Source: Gorsachius magnificus (Eukaryota > Chordata > Aves > Pelecaniformes > Ardeidae). Taken from it: 64,000 bases of DNA. This document shows positions 1 through 13,800 of this stretch, piece after piece. The position numbers were made by a program, and so were the translations under genes. A model generated the notes under the pieces. The model saw nothing but the letters and a program-made list of their open reading frames with translations, was not told where the DNA came from and ran no database searches. How positions within the stretch are numbered: the stretch's first letter is position 1; the number at the start of each line of letters is the position of its first letter. The DNA is taken from contig CM067084.1 in NCBI GenBank assembly GCA_034008185.1, forward strand, positions 61,518,599 to 61,582,598, in the 5' to 3' direction.

Positions 1-3000
1 ATAACAGTGATACATTTAACTATTTGCCCTATTATAATTACTGTCATTTATTATATATGACTGTGACAACTCTGCATGAATGCATAATGTAGGAACAGTG
101 CAAAAATGTTTTTTTTTTTTCCATTTTATTTCTCTGTGATATGAACTAGGACTCAGCTTCTGGGAATGTCTACATGATACTGTTCAGTCAGGTACACAAT
201 CTCTTAAGCAGTGGGTTTGTGTTTCAGAAGTACATTAGCCACAATGATACATGGTATGATATAGGGTTATGTTATAGGTTCAGTTTGGTGAAAAAGATTA
301 AGTATTATCATTCAATATGTGGTATGAAGGTGATGTATGTAAGGAAGAGGTTTTGTAAGCTGAACACAAGAATCTCAGAAGACCAAAGGAATCAACTTGT
401 TCTGGCTGTGTATAGGCTGCAATGCATGCTATGCTTTGTTGTGAACATTATAGTCCTGGTAATATCATCAGAGTACACATTGGTAACATAAGCAGAGTAC
501 TGCCTTTTGGTCAGATTGCCACACTTGCTTTTCTTGAAATTGAGGTAATAGAAAACATAGCTTCTGTTCTCTGAGAGCAACTGTTTCACATTTCTTTAGT
601 GTTTCCTCTTTAAAATTAAGATGTCTTATTTACCTATTTGGCAAACTTGGAGAAATACGAGGAAAGTCTTACTTCTTGTTAGAAATATCTAAGCATTTAA
701 AGAGGGGATTCTTCCCCTGCGAAGTCACGTTGAACTGGTTGCTGCCAGCAGTACAGTTTATGTGCATGTTGTGTGTGCCAACTTCCTCTGCCAAAGAGGA
801 GACATTATTCCATGAATAGCCGTTGTCACACATTGATAAATATATATTGGTGAATATAAAGAATTAAAAGTACATATTTCCAGAACCAGAAGTTCAGCCT
901 GGAAAGGATAACATCCTTTTTTTTTATTTATTTATTTTAGTAAATGTAACACGTTCCTTTTATTTAATTCCAAAGAATATAGTTTAGTTTAATTTATTTT
1001 TTTTTTGTCACCAAAGCTCTATTAAACAAAACAAAACAAAATTAACAGTCTTCACATGAGCAGTTGAACTGCTTAAATATATCTTCAATGATTCCAAATG
1101 TCTCTCTTTTCATAAGAGTTTTATTATGGCAGCACCATGACTATAGAAATTCAGGCCAGATATCGTAGCCTTTGAAATAATGACCTTAATTTTTTTTTTT
1201 AATACTCGTTAAGGTAGGGACAAGAAGTTACTATGTTATTCTGTTCACCCTATAATGGCTAGATTTATCTGATGTACCCATCTGGATAACAGAGATGATT
1301 AACTGATTTAAAAAAATGTCTATAACTAGAAGACTAAAACTTCCAGCCATCGTGTTAATTGTAGTATATACATCATACCCCATATCCTGTGACTTTGCAG
1401 TTCTTTGTGATTTTCTGCTAGGATAGAACGTAAGATTAATTACACTGAATGACCAAAATAATCAAGTAGTAGATCAAGAAAAATATTTCTCTTTAAAATA
1501 GTTTAGTAATCTGTTTTCTGCTGTATAGAGGCTAGAAGAAAACGACAGGTAATATGTTCATTGCCTGGAGGATGAGCAAGTCTCTCGTGCCATTCACCTG
1601 TGACCTTTCTGGCTGAGGCATAATAGAAGATCTCCAGAATTAAAGAGCACCTTTCAGATAAAAAAGGTTGGATAATCTTCAGGGTTTAAAATGTGTTACC
1701 ATTTCTTTTGTTTTATCTTTTCTTTTTACAAATAGCTTGAATAACAAGTGGTGCAGTGTTACTGATACTAATGCTATTTTCTCAGTGTAAAAGAAGGGAA
1801 ATGAATCTCTGAAAGGATTGAGATGTAATTAAGATAAGGCATATTCTTCCAAGCTCACTTTTCCCCTATAGCTATTGACTATTTTTGATGTTTGCATGTT
1901 GTGCATTGGATAAGGATAATATCACTCATTACAGAATTACTGTCAAAGAAACCTATCCATAAGCCATGCCCTTTACTCTGCTGTACCCAACGTAAGACAT
2001 ACACAAGAGCAGTGTCTTGTACAAACTCCTATCAGATTATTCACTTTAATAGTGCCTTGTCATGTGAAAAGGAAGAGTTTTACAGGAATCATATCTATTT
2101 AACAGCTCAGCTAAAGCTGAATTTGTTTAAATCCTATTGTTTCAAGATGTATTTTTTACTTCAGTGTTTCATTTCACTTGATGGATTTGACTTACAACTA
2201 TTTCCTAAATGTCAGCCTCCCTTTTGTTTGTTTGGTTTTCTCCTTGTTTATTTGGACTATTTGACATATAGGAGGAGTAAAATTCTAATGTAGAAAAATA
2301 CACTGACTTCAAGATCAGAGGTAATTATATCAGAAAAATGTCCATAGTAATTTTTAATAGCTAAATTTCAAGATTTAATTATTCCTAAATCAAAATCATC
2401 TTATTTTGAAAGTGTAGGATTCTCCACATACAGTTTTGTTATGAGTGGGCATCATTCAGTTAAAACAAATGTATACAATCAGAAGCTGATATTTGCATGA
2501 AGTTAAACAGTTGTTTGCATTTCTTTATTTGGTAAGCATATTCCTTTTTTGTTATATGTAAATTTGATTTAAAGGAGTATGCATCACTATAAATAAAGCT
2601 CAGAATAAATGTTCCTAATCTCTCATTTATGTTAGGTATTTATTTCAAAATCCACTAAATCCTTTGACAAGAAGTTCCTTTGGGATGGGGGAAACATGGT
2701 TTTATTATTTATACAGTAGAGGAGGTTAGAGACTTACGAGTGGTTTATATAATGGTCTAAGTACAGAGTATGGTCTCTGAACAACCTGGCTTAGAGATAC
2801 ACCTGGAGATTACAGATGAGTAGAGTGAGCTAAGTACATCTTGTTTACATATTCCTTCTTTCTCTTTCAGATTCATTCAGCAAGAAGAAACAGGGTTTGT
2901 CGCCCAGGATAACTAAGCTAGCACTGGAGGGCTTATAGATGGCAAATCCGACAAGGAAAAAGGAAATTACTAGGCATGAGAAGTCATGATAGGAATTATA

Positions 3001-3550
3001 ATTTTCTAAATTAGCCTAGCCCTTGAGCAGTGAATCTTTTGTAGTGGTACTTTTTAGGTCAATGTGAAACCCAAAGTCCCAGTCTAGCAAAAAATGCTGA
3101 ATATATCAGGCCATCAGATTTAAATACAAATGGAAATATTCTTAAAAAAATCAAATGTTATATAGGAAATAATATTATATTGAGTAAAAAAAATGTTAAA
3201 TCTAAAAGAAAATAATACATAAATAATTTTCTTTCCTTGAACTGAGTAATTTTTAACTGCCTACCATACCTTCACTATACCTGTAATCTCAACATTCATA
3301 TTTGCCTAATTGACTTTTCTTTCATATATCAAATACAGTTCTGAGACTCAGGCCGAATTAAAGAGCTGATACTCGTCTTTGTTTAGGCCATTCTGATTTC
3401 AGTTAACAATTTAGTAATTAGAAAACAAACAAACAAGTAGGCAAAAATACCATGGGAATGACCTAAAGTGCTAAAAACCCAGCAATTTTTAAGCTAAAAT
3501 ATAGAAATCAATAATATGGAAAGCAAGTGCCTTTCATTTGAATCACCATG
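1..3550. other. Unique AT-rich DNA, no gene seen
   Basis: I see no exon, RNA gene or recognisable repeat here. The stretch is AT-rich with scattered short T and A homopolymers (for example around 108-120 and 1190-1200). The longest open frame (1892-2293 on the plus strand) begins at TTG, has no recognisable domain and is best explained as a chance frame. Old decayed repeats or regulatory DNA cannot be excluded by eye. Confidence 0.6.
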
Positions 3551-4178
3551 AATCATAGAATCATTTGGTTGGAAAAGACCTTTAAGATCCTTGAGGCCAA
3601 CCGTACCTGTCCACTGCTAAACCATGTCTTTAAGCACCTTGTCTACCTGTCTTTTAAATGCCTCCAGGGATGGAAACTCAACCACTTCCCTGGGTAGCCC
3701 GTTCCAGTGCCTGACAACTCCTTTGGTGAAGAATTTTTTCCTAACACCTAATCTAAACTTCCCCTGGCGCAACTTGAGGCTATTTACTTTCATCGTATTG
3801 CTTGTTACCTGGGAGAAGAAGCCGCCCCCCCCCCTTGCTACAACCTCCTTTCAGGTAGTTGCAGAGGGCGATAAGGTCTCCCCTCAGCCTCCTCTTCTCC
3901 AGGCTGAACAACCCCAGTTCCCTCAGCCGCTCCTTGTAAGACTTGTGCTCCAGACCCCTCACCAGCTTTGTTGCCCTTCTCTGGATACGCTCTAGTGCCT
4001 CAATGCCCGTCTTGTAGTGAGGGGCCCAAAACTGAACCCAGTATTCGAGGGGTGGCCTCACCAATGCTGAGTACAGGGGAATTATGACTTCCCTGGTCCT
4101 GCTGGTCAAACTGTTCCTGATAAAAGCCAGGATGCTGTTGGCCTTCTTGGCTACCTGTGTATACTGCTGGCTCATATT
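3551..4178 (-). mobile_element. CR1 LINE, 5'-truncated copy A
   Basis: This is a fragment of the CR1 non-LTR retrotransposon, lying on the minus strand. The 3' end at 3551 carries the CR1 tail (AATCATAGAATCA in plus-strand reading), and the sequence runs inward through the 3' UTR into the C-terminal part of ORF2. A minus-strand frame at 3780-4175 (131 codons) aligns by eye with residues about 298-420 of copy D. It includes [33 protein letters not shown] and [21 protein letters not shown]. The frame is lost near a run of ten C at 3825-3834, so the product is broken. Similarity stops at about 4178, a typical 5' truncation from aborted reverse transcription. The endonuclease and catalytic RT core are absent. 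The close match to copy D suggests the same or a sister subfamily, but an older insertion. Confidence 0.95.
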
Positions 4179-7135
4179 CGGTTAGACATGACTAAGCTCT
4201 TATATTTTTCCATTTTGTATGGTTGAGAGAAAAGTTTAATATTAAATTAACATTATTTTATTATTATTTTATAAAGGTAATAATTCACTGCATTTTAGAA
4301 TCTACAATAATAATCAGACTTTGTCAACTATTGTATACAGCTTTGTTCTTTCAAAGGAGTTTAACTCTTGCCATAATGGCCACTATCACAAGCACCCACA
4401 TAGGCAGAATGAAAAATCAGGCAGTCACATCCCAACTGGCACCTTTTTAAGAGAAACTGGGGTGTTGGGAGTGGTGTGTCTAAATGGAAATTCTATGTTT
4501 CCAAAGGTATCTGAAAGACATTTAATATTGTCCAGTGAAGACACAGAAATAATATAGTGAAATGTTTTAATATGATAGAATGTTGAAACTTTTCCTGGTC
4601 CTGTTCACAGTATTTTCATGACACTTGTGTGAATTATCAGAAGTTTATGGAAACTTGTCCTCACTTTGTTTCGCAAGGGTCTAAGGCAGCACCAGGCTCT
4701 TTTAGTACAGCTTTCTCTGTGTGAGCTAGATGGAAAATCAGGCATGAGATGTTGGTTCTGCAGGCTAATTTCCACCTGTGATCTAGGGCATCCATTCAAA
4801 ATTCAAATGTTATCACTTCTAGAAAGTTCTAATGTTTGGAAAGTTTCCCACACTGGTGTCATAGTCATGAAGTTAAAGTCTAGGTTGTATGTCCTCAACA
4901 ATGGCTTCTGGGATAATCTGTGATGGGCAAAAACCTCACCTGCATCTTCAGTGTAACTTAGTTTTATCCTGGCCTAAACCAGGAAAACAAAATATTAAAC
5001 AGCTGCTGGCCAGGTCAGAAGACTGATTCCCCAAAGGTGAAATCAGGAACGTATTTCAAACTCAAGCAAAAATTTATGGTGGATCTTAATAGAAACTAAG
5101 TTGACAAAAAGTTTGGTATATTTGTTTATTTTTTTGTCAGTAAGAATAAATTTTCCAGGTTCACTTTATTGATAAAACTTTTTGCACAGCCTTAGCATCT
5201 TTCCACATACCACAATTTGCTGGAACCTATACTGCATGAGATAATTCATTAGGGACAGATGATGCAAATTCACTAGCTCAGCATATCCCCAGTGAAGATG
5301 TTGCATTATTAGATATATACAATTCTTTTGTTCTTCTGTCTCAGCAGTTACCCTTACTGATACAGTCAGTGTTTCATCTCAGCATGAAATAACATTAGAT
5401 AACATTGCATTCTGAGGAAGCGGAAAAAACAAGGGCTCCACAAATGAGAATGAATTAGAAATGCTCTTGCATTAGAGGCCCTGGAGTTATAAACGAGAAA
5501 CCGATGAATGTACTTAGTAAGGGACTTTAGATAAAATCTTTCTCCTGCTATAAGTTTCTTATTCTCTAGCATATTCTGCTTCTGAAAGGCATTTTCTGAC
5601 AAGTGCTAAAGTGGAATTTCCATACATTATCTGGCCTTTCCTAATCAGGTTATTTTTTTATTTTTATTTTTTTAGTAAGAAGTGCCTGGCCAGAGGACAT
5701 TTCAGTGCTGTTGATACTCTGAAGATGGACATCATTTTTTTTTGCAGTGTAAGTTCTTCCTGTAGAAACACATGCAATGAAAAAGTAAGTAATGTGATTA
5801 AGACTTAGAGCAAAAGGAACAGGATTAATCTCACCAAACTTTAAACATCTAGTAAAGTAGCAGGTAGCTACACAGGAATCTTTTATAATCAATAGAAGTT
5901 TTTAGGATATGATTCATTTAACCTATTTTGGATACATACAGTACAGTATGCTAAACTGTATCACAGCCATAGCCATACTGCTCTATTGTCTTTAAAAGCA
6001 ACTTGCATAACCAGATTGTGTCAACCTATATGCCAGGGCAGATGGATTTAACCCACACATTCTGTTAATACTAGCTGCAAAACTCTGAGCTAAGGTGCAG
6101 TTTCTGACTTCATTTCATTCAGTCTATGGCCACAGATGTCCTATGGAATAATTTTTTCCAGTGAATGTAAAAATTTTAGGCTTACTAATAATGCACCAGG
6201 AGGGACTATAAATACATTATGTATACACACACTTTGTGTCTGTGGCTGAGCACTGATTAATAGATACTGGTATGTATCACTTCATAACTACAAAGTCAGA
6301 AATTATTTTTCACACTTTTCAATGGATAACACTGTTCTATATAAATATATGTGGCCATCCCAAGTTTTTTAAAGGTATGTTTTTCTATATTTTAATTAAA
6401 ATAGGAACAGAAAATTCTTTGATTAATTTTATGGAAGAAGTCATAAGGTTTTTCTGTGGACCTAGATATAGTTGTTTATAATGAGTATCATTGCAATATT
6501 GAAGTTTATTCTAGAAAAAAAAAATACAGTTTCCTTTAACCTCTAAGAATTTGTTAAGGATAGCAACAAATTCTTCATGCATAAAAGGAACTGGGAAATC
6601 TTGTCAGAATTTTGGAGCCCACTGCAGAATACACTAATGAAACTTTTTTCACATGAAGCCCATTTGTAAGTGATGTGGGTCTTAACTTCAAGTAAAATCT
6701 TTCAAGATTTTTCTAACTGTGCTTTACTTAATTGAACTCCATTGTAGTTCATAGGCGGAACACTAGTTACAGTTTTTTAACTTGTAATTTTCTTTACAGC
6801 TATGATTAGATATATTTGTGAAAGCATATACTTACTAGACTGCATGCCTTTCTCATTTGAATGTTGTTAAAATTATTTCATACAAATCATTCCTGTCAGG
6901 GAACTTAAGATCCTCTTCTGTGGTATTAATATCTCTCCACTGGAATTATCTCAAACACTCAAATGTTCTAAGCAGCTTTACCTAGCCATTCTATTAACAT
7001 AAAAAAAAAAAAAAATCACTTAAAGACCTTTTTTTCTCATAATATGGAATATTCTTAGGAAAACGAAAACAAAAACTGCATGCCACAGGAAATAGTTCTA
7101 TAGCAATCATAAATAAGCATCATGCCCTAAATGGT
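4179..7135. other. Unique AT-rich DNA, no gene seen
   Basis: No exon, RNA or interspersed repeat is recognised. Frames of up to 85 codons occur in several overlapping registers and have no protein-like motif. The sequence is complex rather than low-complexity, apart from short A and T tracts (for example around 7001-7014). Confidence 0.6.
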
Positions 7136-7485
7136 ATAGAATCATAGAATGTCTTGAGTTGGAAGGGACCCGTAAGGGTCATCAAGTCCAACTCCCTGCT
7201 CCTTGCAGAACTACCTAACAATAAACCATATGGCTAAGAGTGTTGTCCAGATGCTCCTTGAACTCTGACAGTTTTGGTGCCGTGACCACTTCTCTGCGGA
7301 GCCTGTTCCAGTGACTGACCACCCTCTCAGTGAAGAACCTTTTCTTAATGGCCAATCTGAACTTCCCCTGATACAGCTTCATTCCATTTCCTTGTGTCCT
7401 ATCACTGGCCACCAGAGAGAGGAGAACAACACCTCCCCTTCCACTGCCCTCCTTGAGGAAGTTGTAGGCTGTGATGAGGTCACTG
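7136..7485 (-). mobile_element. CR1 LINE, 5'-truncated copy B (different subfamily)
   Basis: This is a CR1 3' fragment on the minus strand. The 3' tail is at 7136-7150 (AGAATCATAGAATG in plus reading), followed by a GAGTTGGAAGGGACCC block. That block differs from the TTGGTTGGAAAAGACC block shared by copies A, C and D, so this copy belongs to another CR1 subfamily. A minus-strand frame at 7215-7412 encodes the ORF2 C-terminus, with recognisable SDRTQGNGMKLYQGKFRL, FFTERVVSHWNRLRREVV and a terminal region ending in HMVYC. Similarity fades at about 7485 inside the 'GATGAGGTCA' segment, so only about 350 bp survive. It is non-functional because nothing of the RT or endonuclease remains. Confidence 0.93.
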
Positions 7486-7672
7486 CAATAGCTTTATATC
7501 ATTTGTATGCACAGCACTTATTTCTTCTTAAACTTCCTAGATATTAAATTTTAAAATAATTACACTTTTTATGCACTTACATATAGAAGTAGTCAGTATA
7601 TTGTGTTCAAATATATCTCATAACTGGTTTGTCTTCTTGTGAAAAACAAATGTGAGTCATAGTACAGATAGG

Positions 7673-7883
7673 TACTCAGTTTTACAGAACTGGATACAAA
7701 TTAGTTACCATATAACTTAATCTCTATATAGTTTCTCTATATAGAATACATAGAGAATATATATATATAAACTGTATATATAAACTTTTAAATTATATAG
7801 TTATGTATAAACTATATCTAAACTATACCTATAGTTTAAGTTATAAGGTAACTAATCTGTATGCAGTTCTGTAAAACTGAGTA
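7673..7883. repeat. Near-perfect palindrome: 48-bp inverted arms, 115-bp AT-rich centre
   Basis: The left arm is 7673-7720 and the right arm is 7836-7883. The right arm is the reverse complement of the left at 45 of 48 positions, with mismatches at arm positions 21, 27 and 38. Both arms begin, read inward, with TACTCAGTTTTACAGAACTG. The flanking tetranucleotide ATAG/CTAT extends the symmetry slightly outward. The 115-bp centre (7721-7835) consists of TATA-rich direct and inverted short repeats and is itself weakly symmetric. This is far beyond chance for unique DNA. It could be a small hairpin-type DNA element (MITE or foldback), an inverted duplication from a replication error, or a long hairpin in a transcript. 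No target-site duplication is clear, and I do not recognise the family. Confidence 0.9.
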
Positions 7884-7889
7884 ACTATG

Positions 7890-10800
7890 AAAATTTCTCC
7901 CACAAAATTCCCTCATGTTTCCTACATAAGCAGTCCCCATGCCCTCTAATAACCATGTAGTGAGATATTTCTTTTTTTCCCCCAACAGTTTAATAAATAA
8001 ATAAATTTACTTCAACCACCATCAGCTTGCGTAACATTAACATAGGAGTGACCTAATTAAAAGTCATTAAAAGATTTCTCTACTTTTCAGGAAACACAAC
8101 AGTTGAAATCATCACTCTACTGAATTTCTTACCCCAGTGAGTTTTGGTACTGGCTTCAGCAGAGTAAAGGTTCTGTTACCCAGTATTTTCTTAATGCAGT
8201 TTATGGAATATATGCCTACAGAATACGGTGCACTCTCTACATTCTTTCCTTTGCTTCCAATGCTGAATGGGTTGCAGCAAAAGCAGGGAACAAGGCATTT
8301 TGCTTTTGCAACAGATCTATGTGATGAAGCAGAGAGTTGCAATCAGATTCATAACTACTTCTCAACTGGCAAATCCTTCCCATTAGGACTCCCGTGGATG
8401 ATTTCAGAGACTGCTGAAGCCCTAAATTGCTACTGAATGACCTGAATATTCTTATTTTTTGTCCCAGAACAAACAAGAATGTGATTCTTTTGTACAAAGT
8501 TGGTATGGTCCTACAATTTCAGTGACATTTTGAAAAGAGGTGTATCTGATGACACTTTGCAGTTTCAGAATATCTTTTACTAAGTGTCACATACTTTTAC
8601 AATCATCATGGTAATACAAGTTTCAAATTACACTTAAGCTTTTTATAATTGGAATCTTTGAACAATGAATAATTTTTTATAATGCTAAGTATAATATTAT
8701 AATATGTAAATTAAATCATTAAAATATCAGATTCAAACAACAGAATTATTAAAATAACAGAAGAAACTGCACGAACTCATTCTTTTGCCTCAATATATGC
8801 TCATAACTCCACAAATCTGTTTTAAGAATTTGATTAATTCCTCATGTATATGACTTTTTGTTGCTTAAATACTTCTGTGTGGTTCATAATAGTTTGGGTT
8901 TGTTCCAGGACGATAATTCATTGTCCCAAAGTATGCTTTTAGCTATCAATATTAAGAGCGTGACAGAGTTTTGAAGTGTGTAACATAGAATAATTACCTT
9001 TATGAGACAATTAATAGTAATGCTATATAGAAGTGAGATGACTCATTGAGCTTAAGCCACATCCTTCAATTATGATAAGGGGTTTTTCTTCAGTAGAAGC
9101 TTGCAAGAATGCTAGTATCTGTAATTCAATGACTCTAAGCCTAGGTGAGGCACACTGTAAAAGCATATAAAGATGCTGTAGCAAGTGGGCTTTGTGAGGC
9201 CTTTTTTGCTGGCTCCTTCATGCAAAAGCTGTCTCCTCAGCACTGTTTCCACGAGATGTTTTACTTCTAACCCTGTTTTATGATTTGTAAAATAAGACAG
9301 GAGAGGTATGTAGATTAGAGATACTTAAACAATGAGAGTTTCTCCTGCATCCTGAAAAAAATCTGTCTGAATTTAATGTAGATCATGCTTGCCTTGGAAT
9401 AGCATTAAGTCTGAAACTGCTTTTTTCTGTAGACTTGCTGTGTCTTTTCACATAACAGAAAATTGGTGGTACAGTACAGATACCTAGAATGTTGCTTTGC
9501 TCAGTTTGTCTGGAGTTGTTATTTTCCCCCATAAACAAATGCAGCCATTCTTGTGTTACATAAATCTCTACACATTAATTCATTGGCACAAAAAGAAACA
9601 AAACATCCTATTTTCCTCTTATTTCTGGTTTCTAGAAAGATCGTAAGCATCTTTAGTATCAGAATATAAATTAATATAGCTTTCTAGTGAAGGGAATTTC
9701 CACAGCATCACTAGCTGTCTACATTGTGTCACTGCAATTGTAAACTCAGGAGGTTCTGTATATTTTTAATTCTGCTTACTGCAACACACACAGATTCCAG
9801 AATTGGAGGCAAAATTCCTGATTTCACAATTTCCTCAAATGTCTGGGCATTTTATCATTATGAGATTTGTTATGATATCACAAGGTTTTTCAGATCTTGG
9901 ATAAGAATGTAGGAACTGCCTTGGAGACCATGGTGATTAGTGTTAATTCTTAACTAATCTTCATTTGTCTTCTAAATGTACTACTGCAATATGAACACTT
10001 ATGTGTTATGAAGACTTTTGCTGAAAATTTTTCTATAAAACAATGTGCCTGTGTTTTGAATAATTATTTTATGCACTAAGTTTTGGAATCCCACTTGTTT
10101 AAATAATAAGTCTCTATATTAGGAAAATTATTGAGAAAAGGTTTTTAAATTAAATGGAATGCTTAGCACAAAGGGGAATTTTCATCTTTGTCAATTGAAG
10201 TAAGAGCCAAGAAAACAGTCTTGCCAAAGAATTAAATTCCAGCTACAGAAGCTGTGTAAGTATTCTGATAGCATTTGAACTTAAGTATCAATAGTAATAA
10301 GTGAAGTTTTTATTTAATTCTGTAGAGTTTCTAAACTTTGTAATAATATTTGAATTGTAGCATATAAATTAAACTAATTGTTACCTGATTCTCAGAGTTA
10401 TTACAGGATGAAAAAAAAACAAAAAACAATTGCAGAAATACTAGACACCTCTCATGCTATGTAACAACACAATTCAAGATTTAAGGATGACATATACTGG
10501 AGTATTCTTCAACAAACTAGGTTAGTAATTCAGTATAGCGACTTGAGAGAAACAGATTCTACTGATATAACCTGAACCTTGCAGTTCTGCAATTTGAAAA
10601 CTTCTTTGTGATTCTGATATGATCTGATATGATCTAAGACTTTTCCAAAATAGCTATAGAGTTTTAAAAAATAAAATGTTCTGTTCAATAAAATATAAAT
10701 GTATTTTTCTCCAAGAATACTTTTTTTGTATGTGAGGCTACCATTCCCAATCCAGTCCACTCTGAGAATACGAGTGATTGCTGGAGATCTTCCAAAAGAG

Positions 10801-13800
10801 TTCCAGCAATGTGGTACTGGTATTCTGAGTAAATGCCATATTTCTATTCACAAGGCAGAAAGGAATGAGAAGACCTCCAAGTAGAAAATGCTTAACTGTA
10901 TATCCAAAAAAATCTAGAATATGCCATTAATGATAGAGGCAGATTTCTTATTCCTTAATCACTCTACAGACTTTTTTTTTTATTTAAATGAAGTCATATA
11001 AATTCACACACTACCAATAATCTAGCAAGACCAGACATTCAGAGAGTTTGCAAGGTGGGGTTTAATGAGTTTTGCTGCCTAAAAGCTGAAAAATAAGCAG
11101 TCATGACTAGAGTGACTGTAGTAGAATTTAGACATTTAGAATTCCCATTATATCAAGCCTGGATTTGTCTCTTAGTTATGATATAATAATTGTATTATTT
11201 ATTATTATGGTATCTGTGTATTGTTATTTTAATTGTACTAATATATGATGTCACCAAGGAAACGGTATAGATTTATAACTTAGCAAGACAGTTATCAAAA
11301 ATATGTTTACTAACTCTCATGTTGATTATTTTATCCTTATGTTCTAATTTCTGTGGGAGTCAGTTAACTAAAGAGTTTTCAAGGTTTGGGCCATGCAGCT
11401 GCTAGTGTGAGAAAGTACAAATGTTAACCAAGTGAGATTTTCTGGAAAGAAGAAGTGCATAAGATCAATATCGTAGTAGGGTCAGGAGGGTGCAGGTTAT
11501 TGGAAAAAGACTATTTAATGTCGTGTAGCAAAATCAATTGACAAAAAAAGTAAATTAGTAAAAGTCGATTTCTTACACTCTGGCTTTCAAGTCTTAAAGA
11601 AATTGGATTGTGAAAGCACCATAAATGAAAAGCAAAATAAGAAGCTCTTTGATATAATGCAGAGTAAAGCTTATAAGAATCATTTATTGGGAGTTATTTG
11701 CAATTTGTGAGGAGTAATTTGCATCAGTTTATTGATCAAACAAGCCGTGGAGAACAGGGGAATTATACTTCTGTCTAGTGAATAATGTTTGAAATATCTG
11801 TTGAAAAAGCTTTAAAAATTTTTAAGTAGGTCAAATTGTTGGGGATAAAGTCATATATTAGCAACAAACTGGCTTCCTTCATACCTGAGATATCAGGTCA
11901 ATTTACCAGTTGATGGACTGATAAAAAACTACATTAGATTTTATCTCTAAAACTGATGTCTGAAAATTACTCGTATTTATTTGTCATATTTTATGCAGTG
12001 ATTTAACAAAGTAAGACTTTGTGGAACAGCATAGTAATGAAACTGCTTTCCTCTTTTGGAAGCAAGTGTTCAAACATTCTATCAATTCAAGCAAACTGTG
12101 TGGCTTTATCCTAATTTTTGGTGGACATTTGTCCTTATTCCATAATTAATGAAAATTTGGCATGATCAGCAGGCTTTGTTCTTGAAAAACTTGGGACCAG
12201 AAGAACAGAGGCATTGAAAGCCAAGCCTGCAGAATACAGAGTGGGAAGCATGGGGAAGCAGCTGTAGAGCACGCGTAAGTCAGCTTTATTAAAATGGGGT
12301 GCCACATTTAGAATATAGACTGGCATATAACCAAAACAAGTCTGAAAATATGTGCCATATGCTTTCTGAGGGCTGGCTTTAGGCAATGGCCATAACTGCT
12401 AGTATTACTTGCACTCACATAATTCTATCAGCAGAAATGAAATCTGATAGCTGTATTGACCAAAAACAGTATTTTTCATGTAGTTTGAAAAATGCTTTTT
12501 CAATATAAAGCTAGAATACATAGAAACTGCTATGGGCATGAAGAATGCTGACACAATTTTTTCAAGGCATCAATTAAAAATGAAGATACTGTTCGTGAGG
12601 ATAAGATGCCAAAGAGATATCACCAAAGTTTCTGCAGTGCATCAGACATTGCCTGGTTTAGAAACATTAGCTCCACATTATTCCTGCTAAATAGCCTTGA
12701 CAAAGCTTTAGACTGATTTATGGAGGTGTTAATTAGAATTGGGGTTTTAATTCCTCTATTGTAAAGTCAGATATAAAAGTTTCTTCAGAATAGATCATCT
12801 TCTATAGTAATACTACACTATATTTTTAAAAGTTTAAATGGGCCATTTTAAAAAGTTATTTTTTATTGATAAAAATGTCTGTTGTTCTCACTATGGGCTC
12901 ATCACTTACTTTGAAATACGATAATAACAAAAGCTCAGTCATAAGGACTGCACAAAAACATTTTACCTAAATAAGAAAACTGATGTGAAACCACTGAACT
13001 TAATGTTTTATGGTGAGTGGTTGCTCAGTGAATCTTATAAAAAAAAAAAAATTTGAATGCATTTTTTTTATGAAATTTCACTTTAAGGTCATCTGGTAAA
13101 GACATGCTGAGTGTTAATAACAAAGTCTAGTCTGATCTGAAAACTCATGAGAACAACATGAATACACCACTAATTCAATTACTATTAAAGGTGACTGCTA
13201 AGTACTACACAACAGCTCACTAACCAGGTATTTGGATGTGGTGCTTAATGCTAAGACGAGAACTGCAACTCAAATTTCAAAATCAGCATCTGATGAATGG
13301 TTGCTCATACTGGCATGTATTTCCCCTCTCCAAAATTGTATCATACGTATAGGAAGCCATGGCCAAGTCTACTTACAAAATCAGTAATCCTGAACTTTTC
13401 AAAAACAAAAATGGAATTTCACAATGTGTTTAGACACTGACTTATACTTTTAAAATATTTTAAAATGTGGCACTGTTTTGCTGAAATATAAAGTAAGGAG
13501 AATAAGGAAAATGTTCATGTGCTAAACATATATCTGTTAACTAAAATGTCAATACACCTTGGAAACAGTGGTCGACATCAAAATACTTTGCCACATTACA
13601 TGACACTTGTGGATCTGTCTCCCATGTGCAGAAAAGAGCCTGCACTTCTGGCAGAAACACGGTGTGTCAAGGCCAGCTTCATCATTTGTCCATGACATTT
13701 CAAATTTGCACTGAGATGTTTCTGAAATTACTTCCATGAATACTTTTAATAAAGAGAAGTTAGATTTTTAAATGATGTTGGTCACTGGTTTTGCCACAAA

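Noticed and set aside
1892..2293. 133-codon plus-strand frame
   Set aside because: It starts at TTG, has unusual Cys/Phe/Leu-rich composition typical of AT-rich chance frames, and no domain.
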